A stretch of DNA of 64,000 nucleotides from Prevotellaceae bacterium KH2P17 (lineage in GTDB: Bacteria; Bacteroidota; Bacteroidia; Bacteroidales; Bacteroidaceae), in assembly GCA_900199655.1 (NCBI GenBank), contig FZRE01000006.1, positions 105,985 through 169,984 on the forward strand, given 5' to 3'. The notes beneath the pieces were generated by a model, which worked only from the letters and a program-made list of their open reading frames with translations, had not been told where the DNA came from and ran no database searches. This document shows positions 47,661 to 55,229 of this stretch, piece by piece (position 1 is the first letter of the stretch; each line of letters begins with the position of its first letter). The position numbers and the translations under genes are program-made.

Positions 47661-48617
47661 ATGAAGAAACTTATTTTATCAGTGATGCTACTTGCATCAG
47701 CAATGGGGACAGCCTTTGCTCAAGAGACAGACAGCGATGTAGTGCTCAATCCCAATCGTCCGCTCTCTTCGGGCGAACTCTTTCAAGGCATGAGCCGTGC
47801 CATTCCCAACGGACGTGTCGTCCTGCCATACGGCTTGGACGTTACCTTCGACAAGACCGTGCATCTCATCTTCCCCTCTGCCGTCCGCTATGTGGACTTA
47901 GGCTCGCAGAACATCATTGCCGGAAAAGCGGAGGATGCGGAGAACGTGCTGCGTGTGAAGGCTGCCGTGAAGGACTTTGAGACGGAAACCAACATGAGTG
48001 TTATCTGCGAGGACGGCTCGTTTTATGCCTTCAACGTAAAATATGCCGACGAGCCGGATAAGCTCAGTGTGGAGATGAAAGACTTTCTGTCGCCAACAGA
48101 CGGACGATTGCCAAGCAACCGTGCCGATATCTACTTCAAGGAACTCGGCAACGAGTCGCCCGTATTGGTTAAGCTGATGATGCAGACCATCTATCAAAAC
48201 GACAGACGCACCATCAAGCATATCGGCACACAGCAGTTCGGCATGAAGTTCCTGCTTCGTGGGTTGTATGCCCATAATGGTTTGCTGTATTTCCACACCC
48301 GTATGGAAAACGGCACGAATATGCCGTACTCGGTGGACTTTATCACGTTCAAGGTGGTGGATAAGAAGGTCGCAAAGCGTACTGCCATTCAGGAGCAAGT
48401 ATTGCAGCCCTTGCGTGCCTACCATCAGGTGATGCAGGTGAAAGGCAAGGATAGCGAGCATTCGGTGTTTGTGCTGGAGCAGTTTGCCCTCTCGGAGGAC
48501 AAGCAGCTGGAGGTAACACTCTATGAGCGAAACGGAGGGCGCACGCTGACCTTTTATGTCGAGCAGGAAGACCTGTTGCTCGCCAAGAAGATTGACAACC
48601 TCAAACTCAAATGGTAG
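47661..48617 (+). CDS. traN: TraN, VirB9-like, DUF4138 protein
   Basis: The 318-residue protein has a signal peptide (MLLASAMGTAFAQ) and a beta-rich body (VTFDKTVHLIFPSAVRYVDL; NVLRVKAAVKDFETETNMSV) of the DUF4138 type, the outer-membrane core partner of TraM. It begins 48 bases after traM and touches traO. Confidence 0.9.
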   Translation: MKKLILSVMLLASAMGTAFAQETDSDVVLNPNRPLSSGELFQGMSRAIPNGRVVLPYGLDVTFDKTVHLIFPSAVRYVDLGSQNIIAGKAEDAENVLRVKAAVKDFETETNMSVICEDGSFYAFNVKYADEPDKLSVEMKDFLSPTDGRLPSNRADIYFKELGNESPVLVKLMMQTIYQNDRRTIKHIGTQQFGMKFLLRGLYAHNGLLYFHTRMENGTNMPYSVDFITFKVVDKKVAKRTAIQEQVLQPLRAYHQVMQVKGKDSEHSVFVLEQFALSEDKQLEVTLYERNGGRTLTFYVEQEDLLLAKKIDNLKLKW

Positions 48618-48622
48618 GTGCT

Positions 48623-49204
48623 ATGAAGAAGAAACTCATTTTATCGGTTTGCGTGGCGGTGGCAATGGCTTTTAGTCTGCCATCGCACGCACAACGGCTG
48701 ATACCCAAACAGAAAGGAATGGAAGTCATGGGCAGCGTTCCCCTTATCAAAGGAGAAAAGTTCTTTGCCAAGGATAACTTCGGTGTGGGTGTATCGCTCA
48801 CCCGTTACTTGAAGCGTGAGAACTATACCTTTGTCTTGGCAGAGTATGAACAGCAGAATATGCCGTATAGGAATTATGGCATAAAACTCAAGGATGCCCA
48901 GCTTCACTTGGGCTATATGCACCCGATACTCTCCGACAATGGCAAGAACGTGTTTCTCTATGGTGGCATATCCGCCTTGGGTGGCTACGAGGAACTGAAC
49001 GAGGACAAGAAGCTGCTGCCCGATGGGGCAACATTGCTCGACCGCTCGCGCTTCGTCTATGGCGGTGCCGTGCATCTTTCCTTAGAGTGCTTCCTGACGG
49101 ATAATGTCCTCCTGCTGCTCAAAGGGCAGGGACGGATGTTGTTCGGTACGGATGTGCATCGTTTCCGTCCTGCACTCTCGGCAGGGCTTAGGTTTAATTT
49201 TTAA
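48623..49204 (+). CDS. traO: TraO, conjugation outer-membrane protein
   Basis: The 193-residue protein begins MKKKLILSVCVAVAMAFSLP, with a signal ending SHAQ, and has a small beta-barrel-like body (NFGVGVSLTRYLKRENYTFV; LSAGLRFNF at the end). This fits TraO. The start at 48623 avoids the overlap with the traN stop that an ATG at 48611 would give. Confidence 0.85.
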   Translation: MKKKLILSVCVAVAMAFSLPSHAQRLIPKQKGMEVMGSVPLIKGEKFFAKDNFGVGVSLTRYLKRENYTFVLAEYEQQNMPYRNYGIKLKDAQLHLGYMHPILSDNGKNVFLYGGISALGGYEELNEDKKLLPDGATLLDRSRFVYGGAVHLSLECFLTDNVLLLLKGQGRMLFGTDVHRFRPALSAGLRFNF

Positions 49205-49216
49205 GCAAGAAGAAAA

Positions 49217-49702
49217 ATGAAAAAGAAGAATTTAAGTTCAATATGGGTAATGGGCGTGCTTGCCTTTGCCGTGTTTTGCTTATCTGCTTGTGATAGGGAG
49301 TTGGATGTGGAGCAGTCTTATCCGTTCACGGTTGAGACGATGCCCGTTCAGAAGGACATCGTCAAGGGACAGACGGCGGAGATACGCTGCACCCTCAAAC
49401 GAGGGGGCGAATTTGCCGACATACGCTACACCATCCGATATTTCCAGCCCGACGGCAAGGGAACACTGAAAATGGACGACGGGACGGTGTTAAAACCCAA
49501 CGACCGCTATCCGATCACGAAAGATGTGTTCCGCCTGTATTACACCTCGCTCTCCACCGACCGCCAGACGATTGACGTGTACGTGGAGGACAGTTTCGGT
49601 AAGATGCAGCAGCTGACTTTCAGTTTCAACAACGAAAAGGCGGAGGATAAGGAAAAATCCGCCATAGTAGTAACCAAAGCCTTGAACGATGCGAACGGCT
49701 AA
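49217..49702 (+). CDS. traQ: TraQ, DUF3872 lipoprotein
   Basis: The 161-residue protein has a lipoprotein signal (CLSAC) and the conserved DUF3872 segment (TVETMPVQKDIVKGQTAEIR; RYPITKDVFRLYYTS). In CTnDOT the primase traP lies between traO and traQ; here there are only 12 bases, so traP is missing. It overlaps the split lysozyme gene by 14 bp. Confidence 0.85.
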   Translation: MKKKNLSSIWVMGVLAFAVFCLSACDRELDVEQSYPFTVETMPVQKDIVKGQTAEIRCTLKRGGEFADIRYTIRYFQPDGKGTLKMDDGTVLKPNDRYPITKDVFRLYYTSLSTDRQTIDVYVEDSFGKMQQLTFSFNNEKAEDKEKSAIVVTKALNDANG

Positions 49703-49826
49703 ACGCCTTGCCTTATTCTGTATGGTGTGCCTGTTCTGCCAGCCGATCCTTGCCCAGCGCAAGATGCGGTTGGCGGACTTGCCGCCTTTTGAGCGTGCCG
49801 TGGCCGTTATGGAAATCTTTCCATAA
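49689..49826 (+). pseudogene. Lysozyme-like conjugation gene, 5' fragment, cut by the RIT element
   Basis: It begins MRTAKRLALFCMVCLFCQPI with a signal ending ILAQRK, and continues LADLPPFERAVAV, the start of the peptidoglycan hydrolase that follows traQ in these elements. After codon 40 (GTT, 49806-49808) the frame enters inserted DNA and stops at 49824-49826. The 3' part resumes at about 53340 in a compatible frame. Confidence 0.85.
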
Positions 49827-49863
49827 CAATTATTATGAATACAACTTTATTATGGAAAGTCTT
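49826..49863 (+). repeat. Left terminal inverted repeat of the RIT element
   Basis: It starts ACAATTATTATGAATAC and is perfectly complementary to 53301-53338 over 38 bases. Confidence 0.88.
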
Positions 49864-49928
49864 CTGAGAAGTCCATTGATATCTAATGATATGAACATAT
49901 AACTTTACAGTTAGACTTTCCATAATAA

Positions 49929-50969
49929 TTACTTACCATACCCTTTCAGCCATTGAAGAAGACTTACGTTACCTTCCCATTGTGCCTTATTCGCATCGTT
50001 TGATGTTATGGTCAATGACACTTTTTCAAGTGCTTTTCTTTTCGCATTGGAATCTGTACGAGCATATATTTCGGTTGTTTCGATAGATACATGTCCCAAC
50101 AAATCTCTTATATATACCAAATTTACACCTGCTTGCAGAAGATGCATCGCTTTGCTGTGACGAAGCATGTGACAGCTTATTCTCCCGGGTATGATTTCTT
50201 TATTCTTCTTCCTTGCCAAATCCGAATATGTCTTCAGAATATATGTAATTCCCGCTCTTGTAAGCCTTTCTCCTCGGGTATTGTAGAATAGAGGATGCTG
50301 AATGGAGGCACTTTTCAAAACATGCTGCTCGCTTTTTAAATAAATGCGGAGTATGTCCACGATGCTCTTGAACAGAGGGACAATGCGGGTTTTTCGCCCT
50401 TTGCCTACAATTCGGATAGTATATGGCTCAACATCCAGTCTGACGGAGTCTACAGTCAGGTCTGCGAGTTCCTGTACCCTCATTCCCGTTTCATACATTA
50501 GAGCCAATATCGCCAAGTGCCTCTGTCCTTTTGGCGTGTTCGCATCAGGCTGTTCCAACAAAAGTTTAACACCTTCTAATGGCAAGTAATTAAGTTTGCG
50601 CTCCATATCCCTCATTGCCGGAATTGAACGGATTTTCTGCCATAGTTCCATTCTTCCGACTTCAACATATTGCAACCATGTTGAAAATGATTTCATAACG
50701 GCCAGACGCTGATTCCTTGTCTTTGCGGAACAATGTTTCTCGTCAGTAAGATGATTAAGAAAGCAGAGTACGTTGTCCTTAGTGAAGTTTTCCAATCTGA
50801 GTTTTTCCACCTTTATTCCTTTCTTGTCTCTCATAAACTCAATATATTGAACAAAAGCATTCCTGTACGACAAGATTGTATTAGGACTGACATTTCGTTC
50901 ATATGGCAGATACTCTGATAAATATCTGCTAAGTTGTTTTGCAAAATCGGTATCTGTTCTCATCGTCAA
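49929..50969 (-). CDS. RIT tyrosine recombinase, third gene
   Basis: The 346-residue protein has an N-terminal SAM-like core-binding domain (VSPNTILSYRNAFVQYIEFM) and a catalytic domain with Arg in YETGMRVQELADL, the CHMLRHSKAMHLL box and DLLGHVSIETTEIYARTDS. The start overlaps the stop of the second recombinase by 4 bp (ATGA). In RIT elements the three recombinases are thought to act together. Confidence 0.9.
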   Translation of the reverse strand: MTMRTDTDFAKQLSRYLSEYLPYERNVSPNTILSYRNAFVQYIEFMRDKKGIKVEKLRLENFTKDNVLCFLNHLTDEKHCSAKTRNQRLAVMKSFSTWLQYVEVGRMELWQKIRSIPAMRDMERKLNYLPLEGVKLLLEQPDANTPKGQRHLAILALMYETGMRVQELADLTVDSVRLDVEPYTIRIVGKGRKTRIVPLFKSIVDILRIYLKSEQHVLKSASIQHPLFYNTRGERLTRAGITYILKTYSDLARKKNKEIIPGRISCHMLRHSKAMHLLQAGVNLVYIRDLLGHVSIETTEIYARTDSNAKRKALEKVSLTITSNDANKAQWEGNVSLLQWLKGYGK

Positions 50970-51952
50970 TCGAGTATTACGTTATAAATGAAGGCATCCA
51001 TTCCCGTACTTTTCTGTGCCACCTCGGGATACATCGCCTGTGTCAGTCTCACATATTTTTCCGTCGACCTTAACGTACGATGCCCTAATGCGGCAGACAG
51101 TATGGGAAGACATGTGTAGAGATCCATGCCTTGATGAACCATTTGCAGCATGGCGTGTACTGCGAAAGTATGCCGCAAATCATGTATGCGCGGCCCTTTT
51201 TTGTCGCCGACAAACTTTATATCGCACCTGTCAAGTATTGCCCTGAAATAAAATCTGACAGAATAGGATCTGACTGGGAGACCATCCAGCTTTATAAAAT
51301 AGGAATTGCCGGAACCGGTAATCTTATTGACCGGTATTCTATTCCTGAACGTCTCATACCGCCGTAGTTCTACGATCATATCATCTCCAAGAGGCACAAG
51401 TCTTTCATGACCGTTCTTTGTTTTTCGGAGATGGATATAATGCCTGTCAAGAAAGACATCCTCGTTTTTGAGTGTTGTCGCTTCTGACACTCTCATCCCG
51501 GTGCTATATAGTAACCTCAGTATGACAGGTATTGCCATCAATGCCGCATTTATATAGTTTTTGCCATTCCCGAGTTTGTCAGACTCCTCAAATATCCTCT
51601 TCATTTCCTCTTTGCTATATATGTAAGGAGTGAAACTTGACGGCTTGTATCTCGGCAATCTCGGGATATTGCATTCACAGCCGTGCCGCCCCATAAGTAT
51701 TGCCAGCTCTCTCCAAACGCAGAATTTATGGTAAATGGTGGTTTCACTATCATTTACTCTGCCCTTTCGCCACTCCTTTATCATTTCTTCACTTATACAG
51801 GGGTTCCGTAAATCCCAGCCAATGGCAAAATCATCAAATTCTTTCAATATGTATTTCATTTGTTGGGCTGAATATCCAAAGGAGAACCTGACGTTCAGCA
51901 TAATGTCCATGTATGGAGCTAAAACGCTCTTGTATTCAACTTGTTTAGTCAT
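50966..51952 (-). CDS. RIT tyrosine recombinase, second gene
   Basis: The 328-residue protein has Arg in LLYSTGMRVSEATTL, then RIHDLRHTFAVHAML and ALGHRTLRSTEKYVRLTQA with the nucleophilic Tyr. All active-site residues appear present. It overlaps the first gene by 8 bp and the third by 4 bp, so the trio is one translationally coupled unit. Confidence 0.9.
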   Translation of the reverse strand: MTKQVEYKSVLAPYMDIMLNVRFSFGYSAQQMKYILKEFDDFAIGWDLRNPCISEEMIKEWRKGRVNDSETTIYHKFCVWRELAILMGRHGCECNIPRLPRYKPSSFTPYIYSKEEMKRIFEESDKLGNGKNYINAALMAIPVILRLLYSTGMRVSEATTLKNEDVFLDRHYIHLRKTKNGHERLVPLGDDMIVELRRYETFRNRIPVNKITGSGNSYFIKLDGLPVRSYSVRFYFRAILDRCDIKFVGDKKGPRIHDLRHTFAVHAMLQMVHQGMDLYTCLPILSAALGHRTLRSTEKYVRLTQAMYPEVAQKSTGMDAFIYNVILD

Positions 51953-53180
51953 AAAAATATCCTCCTTTCTGCATATAAAAACTGTCCGATATTGAAGGAA
52001 CCGGAAGAGAACATTTCCTCATAGATTGAATATCCACATTAATATATGACATGGTTGACTGGCTGTTTCTATGCCCAAGTGACTCAGATATTACGGGAAT
52101 AGAGGAACCGTCTGCCAGCATGGCTGTCGCGAGGGAATGCCGAAGACAATGGGATCCGTGATGGCGTCCGTTGATTTCGACACCGGATCTGCATATTATT
52201 TTTGAAATGATACATCCGATAGTACTTCCGCATAGTTTTTCAAATGGCGGATGGCAAGATAGGAACACCACTTCCTCATTGGACTTCTTCCTTCCGTATC
52301 GTAAATATTCAATTATGGCATTCCCCACATCGACAAGCAGGGGCAATTCCACTTTCCTGCCGGTCTTTTGGGTGATTATTGTAATTAGGTTCTTTTCCCA
52401 ATCTATATCTGAGAATTTAACATTGGCAATATCGTGGGCTCTTAGCCCCAGCCGTGAAGCCAAAAGTAGGATGGCATAGTTCCGTTTTCCGACAGAACTG
52501 CTCCTTTTTACAGACTGTTCCACTAAACGAACTTCGTCTGTGGTGTAGAATGAGTATACACGTTCCTTTTGCTTGACCTTGTAATTCTTAAAGAAATCCA
52601 GCCACGTCGGATTGATGATGTGTTCAGAAATCCAATAAAGGAAAAGGGTTTTTACGGAGTGAAAGACCTGTGGCTTGTTTGAAGGATATGCGGTGACAAA
52701 GGAGGTAATCGAAGCTTCGTCTATTTCTTCAATCCGTGAAAGCCCACGATTTTGCAGATGTTTCTGAAAGCCGCTAAGAATTCTTCTGTAGTCACCTAAT
52801 GTTTTAGGGCTTCTACGCAGTTCCTTGAGATGGCTGAGATATTTTTCCATTTCCGTGGTGAGAAAACCTTTCAGTTCATACTGAACGTGGCACCAATTCC
52901 TTCTTCGGATTTCTCCGTTTTCAAGCATGTCATTCAGTATCCTTATACTGAGAAGTTTCTCTTTAAGTACAGGCCTCGTAGGCTCACTGGCAATAAGTTC
53001 TTGCACGAACAATTCACCAACATCAGAAGTATATACTGATTTACCAGAATTGTTCATGAACTTTACAATTCCACTTGTCCATAATCGTTGGATTTCCTTG
53101 ATGCGATTTGGTGTATAACCTCTCGCGGAAAGATAATCAACACATCTGTTGATTAATGTTTGAATTTCCTGTTGTTCCAT
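51945..53180 (-). CDS. RIT tyrosine recombinase, first gene
   Basis: The 411-residue protein is the longest of the three. It has an extended N-terminus with a SAM-like domain (KTLGDYRRILSGFQKHLQNR) and a catalytic domain with Arg in LASRLGLRAHDIANV, HCLRHSLATAML and SLGHRNSQSTMSYINVD. It is transcribed first, from the right end of the element. Confidence 0.9.
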   Translation of the reverse strand: MEQQEIQTLINRCVDYLSARGYTPNRIKEIQRLWTSGIVKFMNNSGKSVYTSDVGELFVQELIASEPTRPVLKEKLLSIRILNDMLENGEIRRRNWCHVQYELKGFLTTEMEKYLSHLKELRRSPKTLGDYRRILSGFQKHLQNRGLSRIEEIDEASITSFVTAYPSNKPQVFHSVKTLFLYWISEHIINPTWLDFFKNYKVKQKERVYSFYTTDEVRLVEQSVKRSSSVGKRNYAILLLASRLGLRAHDIANVKFSDIDWEKNLITIITQKTGRKVELPLLVDVGNAIIEYLRYGRKKSNEEVVFLSCHPPFEKLCGSTIGCIISKIICRSGVEINGRHHGSHCLRHSLATAMLADGSSIPVISESLGHRNSQSTMSYINVDIQSMRKCSLPVPSISDSFYMQKGGYFYD

Positions 53181-53300
53181 AGGTCTAATATTTATGATTG
53201 AACATATATTATTAGACCGTATTTATATATGGAAAGTTATAATGTAAAGTAGAGAAATTCATATTACGTGGATATTCGTATTTTCAATTGGAATTAGAAA

Positions 53301-53338
53301 AAGACTTTCCATAATAAAGTTGTATTCATAATAATTGT
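53301..53338 (-). repeat. Right terminal inverted repeat of the RIT element
   Basis: Perfect 38-bp inverted match to 49826-49863. The lysozyme reading frame resumes two bases further on. Confidence 0.88.
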
Positions 53339-53339
53339 C

Positions 53340-53726
53340 GTAAAATACTTTGAGGGACTGCACGGCTGGAAGCATTATCCATACGTCGGCTATGGTCATC
53401 AGTTGCAGCCGGGTGAGCACTTCACGGCAAACATGACAGAACGGCAGGCGGACTCCCTGCTTCGTGCCGATCTTTGGAAATGCTTTGAACACTTCAAAGG
53501 CTATGGCAAAGATGCCCTGCTGCTGACCTTGCTTGCCTACAATGTGGGCGTGGGACGACTGCTCGGCTATGGCAAGCACTCTAAGAGCCGGCTGCTGCGA
53601 AAGATAGAGGCTGGAGACAGGAACTTCTATCGGGAGTATGTCTCGTTCTGCCGATACAAGGGCAAGGTCTTGAATGGATTGGTAAAACGAAGACAGGTGG
53701 AGTTTGTGATATTTTATGTACCTTGA
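53340..53726 (+). pseudogene. Lysozyme-like conjugation gene, 3' fragment
   Basis: The frame reads VKYFEGLHGWKHYPYVGYGH, with the GYGH catalytic-site region of phage-type lysozymes, then TERQADSLLRADL, LTLLAYNVGVGRLLGYG and YREYVSFCRYKGKV. The catalytic Glu is the E of YFEG. All is from one gene whose signal peptide lies 3.5 kb upstream, so no secreted enzyme can be made unless the RIT element excises precisely. Confidence 0.87.
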
Positions 53727-53836
53727 TAGAGTAAAAGGTCTGAATTTTAAATAGGTCTCTGTATTGTATGTATACTATATGGCAGTAAACACCATTCTTT
53801 TTCTCCAATATTATATGATGGTATAGAAATTTTTAT

Positions 53837-53844
53837 TATCTTTG
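53837..53844 (+). promoter_or_regulatory. -7 promoter element for the yjdF-like gene
   Basis: TATCTTTG matches TAnnTTTG. The predicted start near 53851 gives a 240-nt leader before the ATG at 54091. The bases from 53727 to 53836 show no gene. Confidence 0.65.
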
Positions 53845-53850
53845 CAACCG

Positions 53851-54090
53851 AACATGTCAGCCAAGACGGGTTAGCTTCTGTTACTATCAGAAAATATCAG
53901 CGGAAGTTTCTAACTAAACAGTTAATATGGTTTGATGACCATAGGCTTGTATGCTCCCAATAAGGGGGTACGGAGAAGTGCTTTTTAGGGAAAATGTTCC
54001 CACAACGCTTCTTGACATCAGTATAGGGCAGCCCTAACCGTTGTGTGAGGTACTGCTTGCGTATTGAATTATTAATTGTTTAGATGGAAT
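53851..54090 (+). ncRNA. Long structured leader of the yjdF-like gene (candidate riboswitch)
   Basis: The 240-nt 5' leader can form several helices: GTTAG...CTAAC enclosing CTTC/GAAG and CTG/CAG (about 53870-53914); CACAACG (54001-54007) with CGTTGTG (54039-54045), enclosing an AGGG/CCCT hairpin near 54025-54035; and a CCCAATAAGGGG hairpin near 53957-53967. In Firmicutes, yjdF genes are controlled by the yjdF riboswitch, which senses azaaromatic compounds. I cannot check whether this leader matches that RNA class or is a different one. Confidence 0.5.
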
Positions 54091-54543
54091 ATGGCAACAG
54101 TAACAGAATTTAATGGCAACGAGCACATTGTCTCAATTGTCTATGATGAACCATTTTGGATTGCTCTTTTCGAGTCATTCTATGAGGGTACTTACTCTGT
54201 AGCTCGTGAGGTAATCGGAACTTCCGAGCCTACCACTTCCGATATTGTTATGTTTTTGGAGAATCTCGACTGGCAGCGGCTACATTACACGGTGCCAACA
54301 GTTGAGGAAAGGCAGAAAAAGTACAAGGTTAGTTTCAAGAAGCAACAGAAATTAGCGCAAAAAACTATGAAATCCTCTAATTACAAGTATGTTTACAGTA
54401 AGGCGCAGGAAGAACTGAAAAAACAGCAAGAGCAAGACCACAAGATGAAAAAGGCTTTGGCAAGACACCAAAGAGAAGAGGATAGAGAACGGAAATTTGA
54501 AATTCGGCAAGCTAAGAAAAAGCAGAAACATAAAGGAAGATAA
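54091..54543 (+). CDS. YjdF-like protein (DUF2992)
   Basis: From ATG 54091 (MATVTEFNG) the 150-residue protein has the DUF2992 features: an N-terminal beta part (IVSIVYDEPFWIALFESFYE; REVIGTSEPTTSDIVMF) and a very basic, coiled-coil C-terminus ending AKKKQKHKGR, nearly the same ending as Bacillus YjdF. The molecular role is not known; in Firmicutes the gene is under an azaaromatic-sensing riboswitch, suggesting a response to toxic planar compounds. An in-frame TTG at 54076 is less likely. Confidence 0.82.
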   Translation: MATVTEFNGNEHIVSIVYDEPFWIALFESFYEGTYSVAREVIGTSEPTTSDIVMFLENLDWQRLHYTVPTVEERQKKYKVSFKKQQKLAQKTMKSSNYKYVYSKAQEELKKQQEQDHKMKKALARHQREEDRERKFEIRQAKKKQKHKGR

Positions 54544-54553
54544 ATAGTTATAT

Positions 54554-54607
54554 ATGATGTCATTTTCTCTCAAATATGATGTCATATTTAGTTGGAAATG
54601 ATGTCAT
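54554..54607 (+). repeat. Three ATGATGTCAT repeats at exact 22-bp spacing
   Basis: ATGATGTCAT occurs at 54554-54563, 54576-54585 and 54598-54607, each 22 bp (two helical turns) apart. The array lies between the yjdF-like and HU-like genes, about 120 bp before the HU-like start. Same-face phasing suggests cooperative binding by a regulator or an iteron function. Confidence 0.7.
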
Positions 54608-54725
54608 ATTTTCGTATATTTACCGTTGAAAACCTAAGAACATGCCAGCCGACAAGGGAAAGCCCCTCACCTTGACTGGTGGCGAAGCATCAAAAAAGAG
54701 GAGCAAAACTAAATATCAAACAACT

Positions 54726-55181
54726 ATGGCAAACAGACCATTAGCCTACACGCTTACCGAGCGTAAGGCAACCATCGGAGCGATGGCGGGGAAGACCGTG
54801 CTTCAGGCACGCCCCACAGGGCGCAAGCGTATTGACCACCGCAGTTTTTGCGACGAAGTGGGACACGCAACGACATTCACAGGCGCAGAGGTGGAGGCTG
54901 TGCTCCGCCTTGCCGCTGAAATTGCGAAACGCCATGTGGAAAACGGAGACATCGTGGAATTTGGCGACATCGGTACGCTCACGCCATCCTTCCAGAGCAA
55001 AATCGTGGAGAAGGGCAAGACGGAGTTCAACCCCAACATCCACATCACCAAGCCAGTCGTGCGTCTTTCGCCTTCGCGCAAGTATTTCACGCTCTCGGGC
55101 GTAAGTTATGAGCGTGTGGAAGCACCGGCGAAGAAAACGAAACCGTCAGGTAGTAGTACTGAGGAAGAGGATTTACCGTGA
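54726..55181 (+). CDS. HU-family DNA-binding protein
   Basis: From ATG 54726 (MANRPLAYTLTERKATIGAM) the 151-residue protein has the HU/IHF-like fold of Bacteroidales elements: IDHRSFCDEVGHATTFTGAE, then NGDIVEFGDIGTLTPSFQSK, and a Lys/Ser-rich tail. It bends and compacts DNA and may assist integrase or transfer complexes. The frame is open to 54642, where a second ATG could add 28 basic residues; family length favours 54726. Confidence 0.82.
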   Translation: MANRPLAYTLTERKATIGAMAGKTVLQARPTGRKRIDHRSFCDEVGHATTFTGAEVEAVLRLAAEIAKRHVENGDIVEFGDIGTLTPSFQSKIVEKGKTEFNPNIHITKPVVRLSPSRKYFTLSGVSYERVEAPAKKTKPSGSSTEEEDLP

Positions 55182-55192
55182 TTTTATTTGAA

Positions 55193-55225
55193 AGCGGAGT
55201 GATAACTTGTGGGTATCGCTCCGCT
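55193..55225 (+). terminator. Intrinsic terminator after the HU-like gene
   Basis: AGCGGAGTGATA (55193-55204) pairs with TATCGCTCCGCT (55214-55225), with one G-U pair and a 9-base loop, followed by ATTTTTAT. It begins 11 bases after the stop and sits between convergent genes. Confidence 0.8.
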
Positions 55226-55229
55226 ATTT

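Larger units (their letters stand above)
49809..53339. mobile_element. RIT element (recombinases in trio) inserted in the lysozyme gene
   Basis: The 3.5 kb insertion contains three overlapping tyrosine recombinase genes on the minus strand. It has perfect 38-bp inverted repeats near the ends (49826-49863 and 53301-53338). Further copies of the CTTTCCATAAT core lie just inside (49915-49927 and, in part, about 53228). This is the layout of RIT elements. The left junction also carries a small palindrome, ATGGAAATCTTTCCAT (49809-49824). No target duplication is obvious. Exact ends are set by restoring the lysozyme frame (GTT joined to GTA). Confidence 0.87.

Noticed and set aside
54554..54607. 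Short regular repeats considered as a CRISPR array
   Set aside because: Only three 10-bp repeats with 12-bp spacers and no cas genes. Better explained as phased protein sites.
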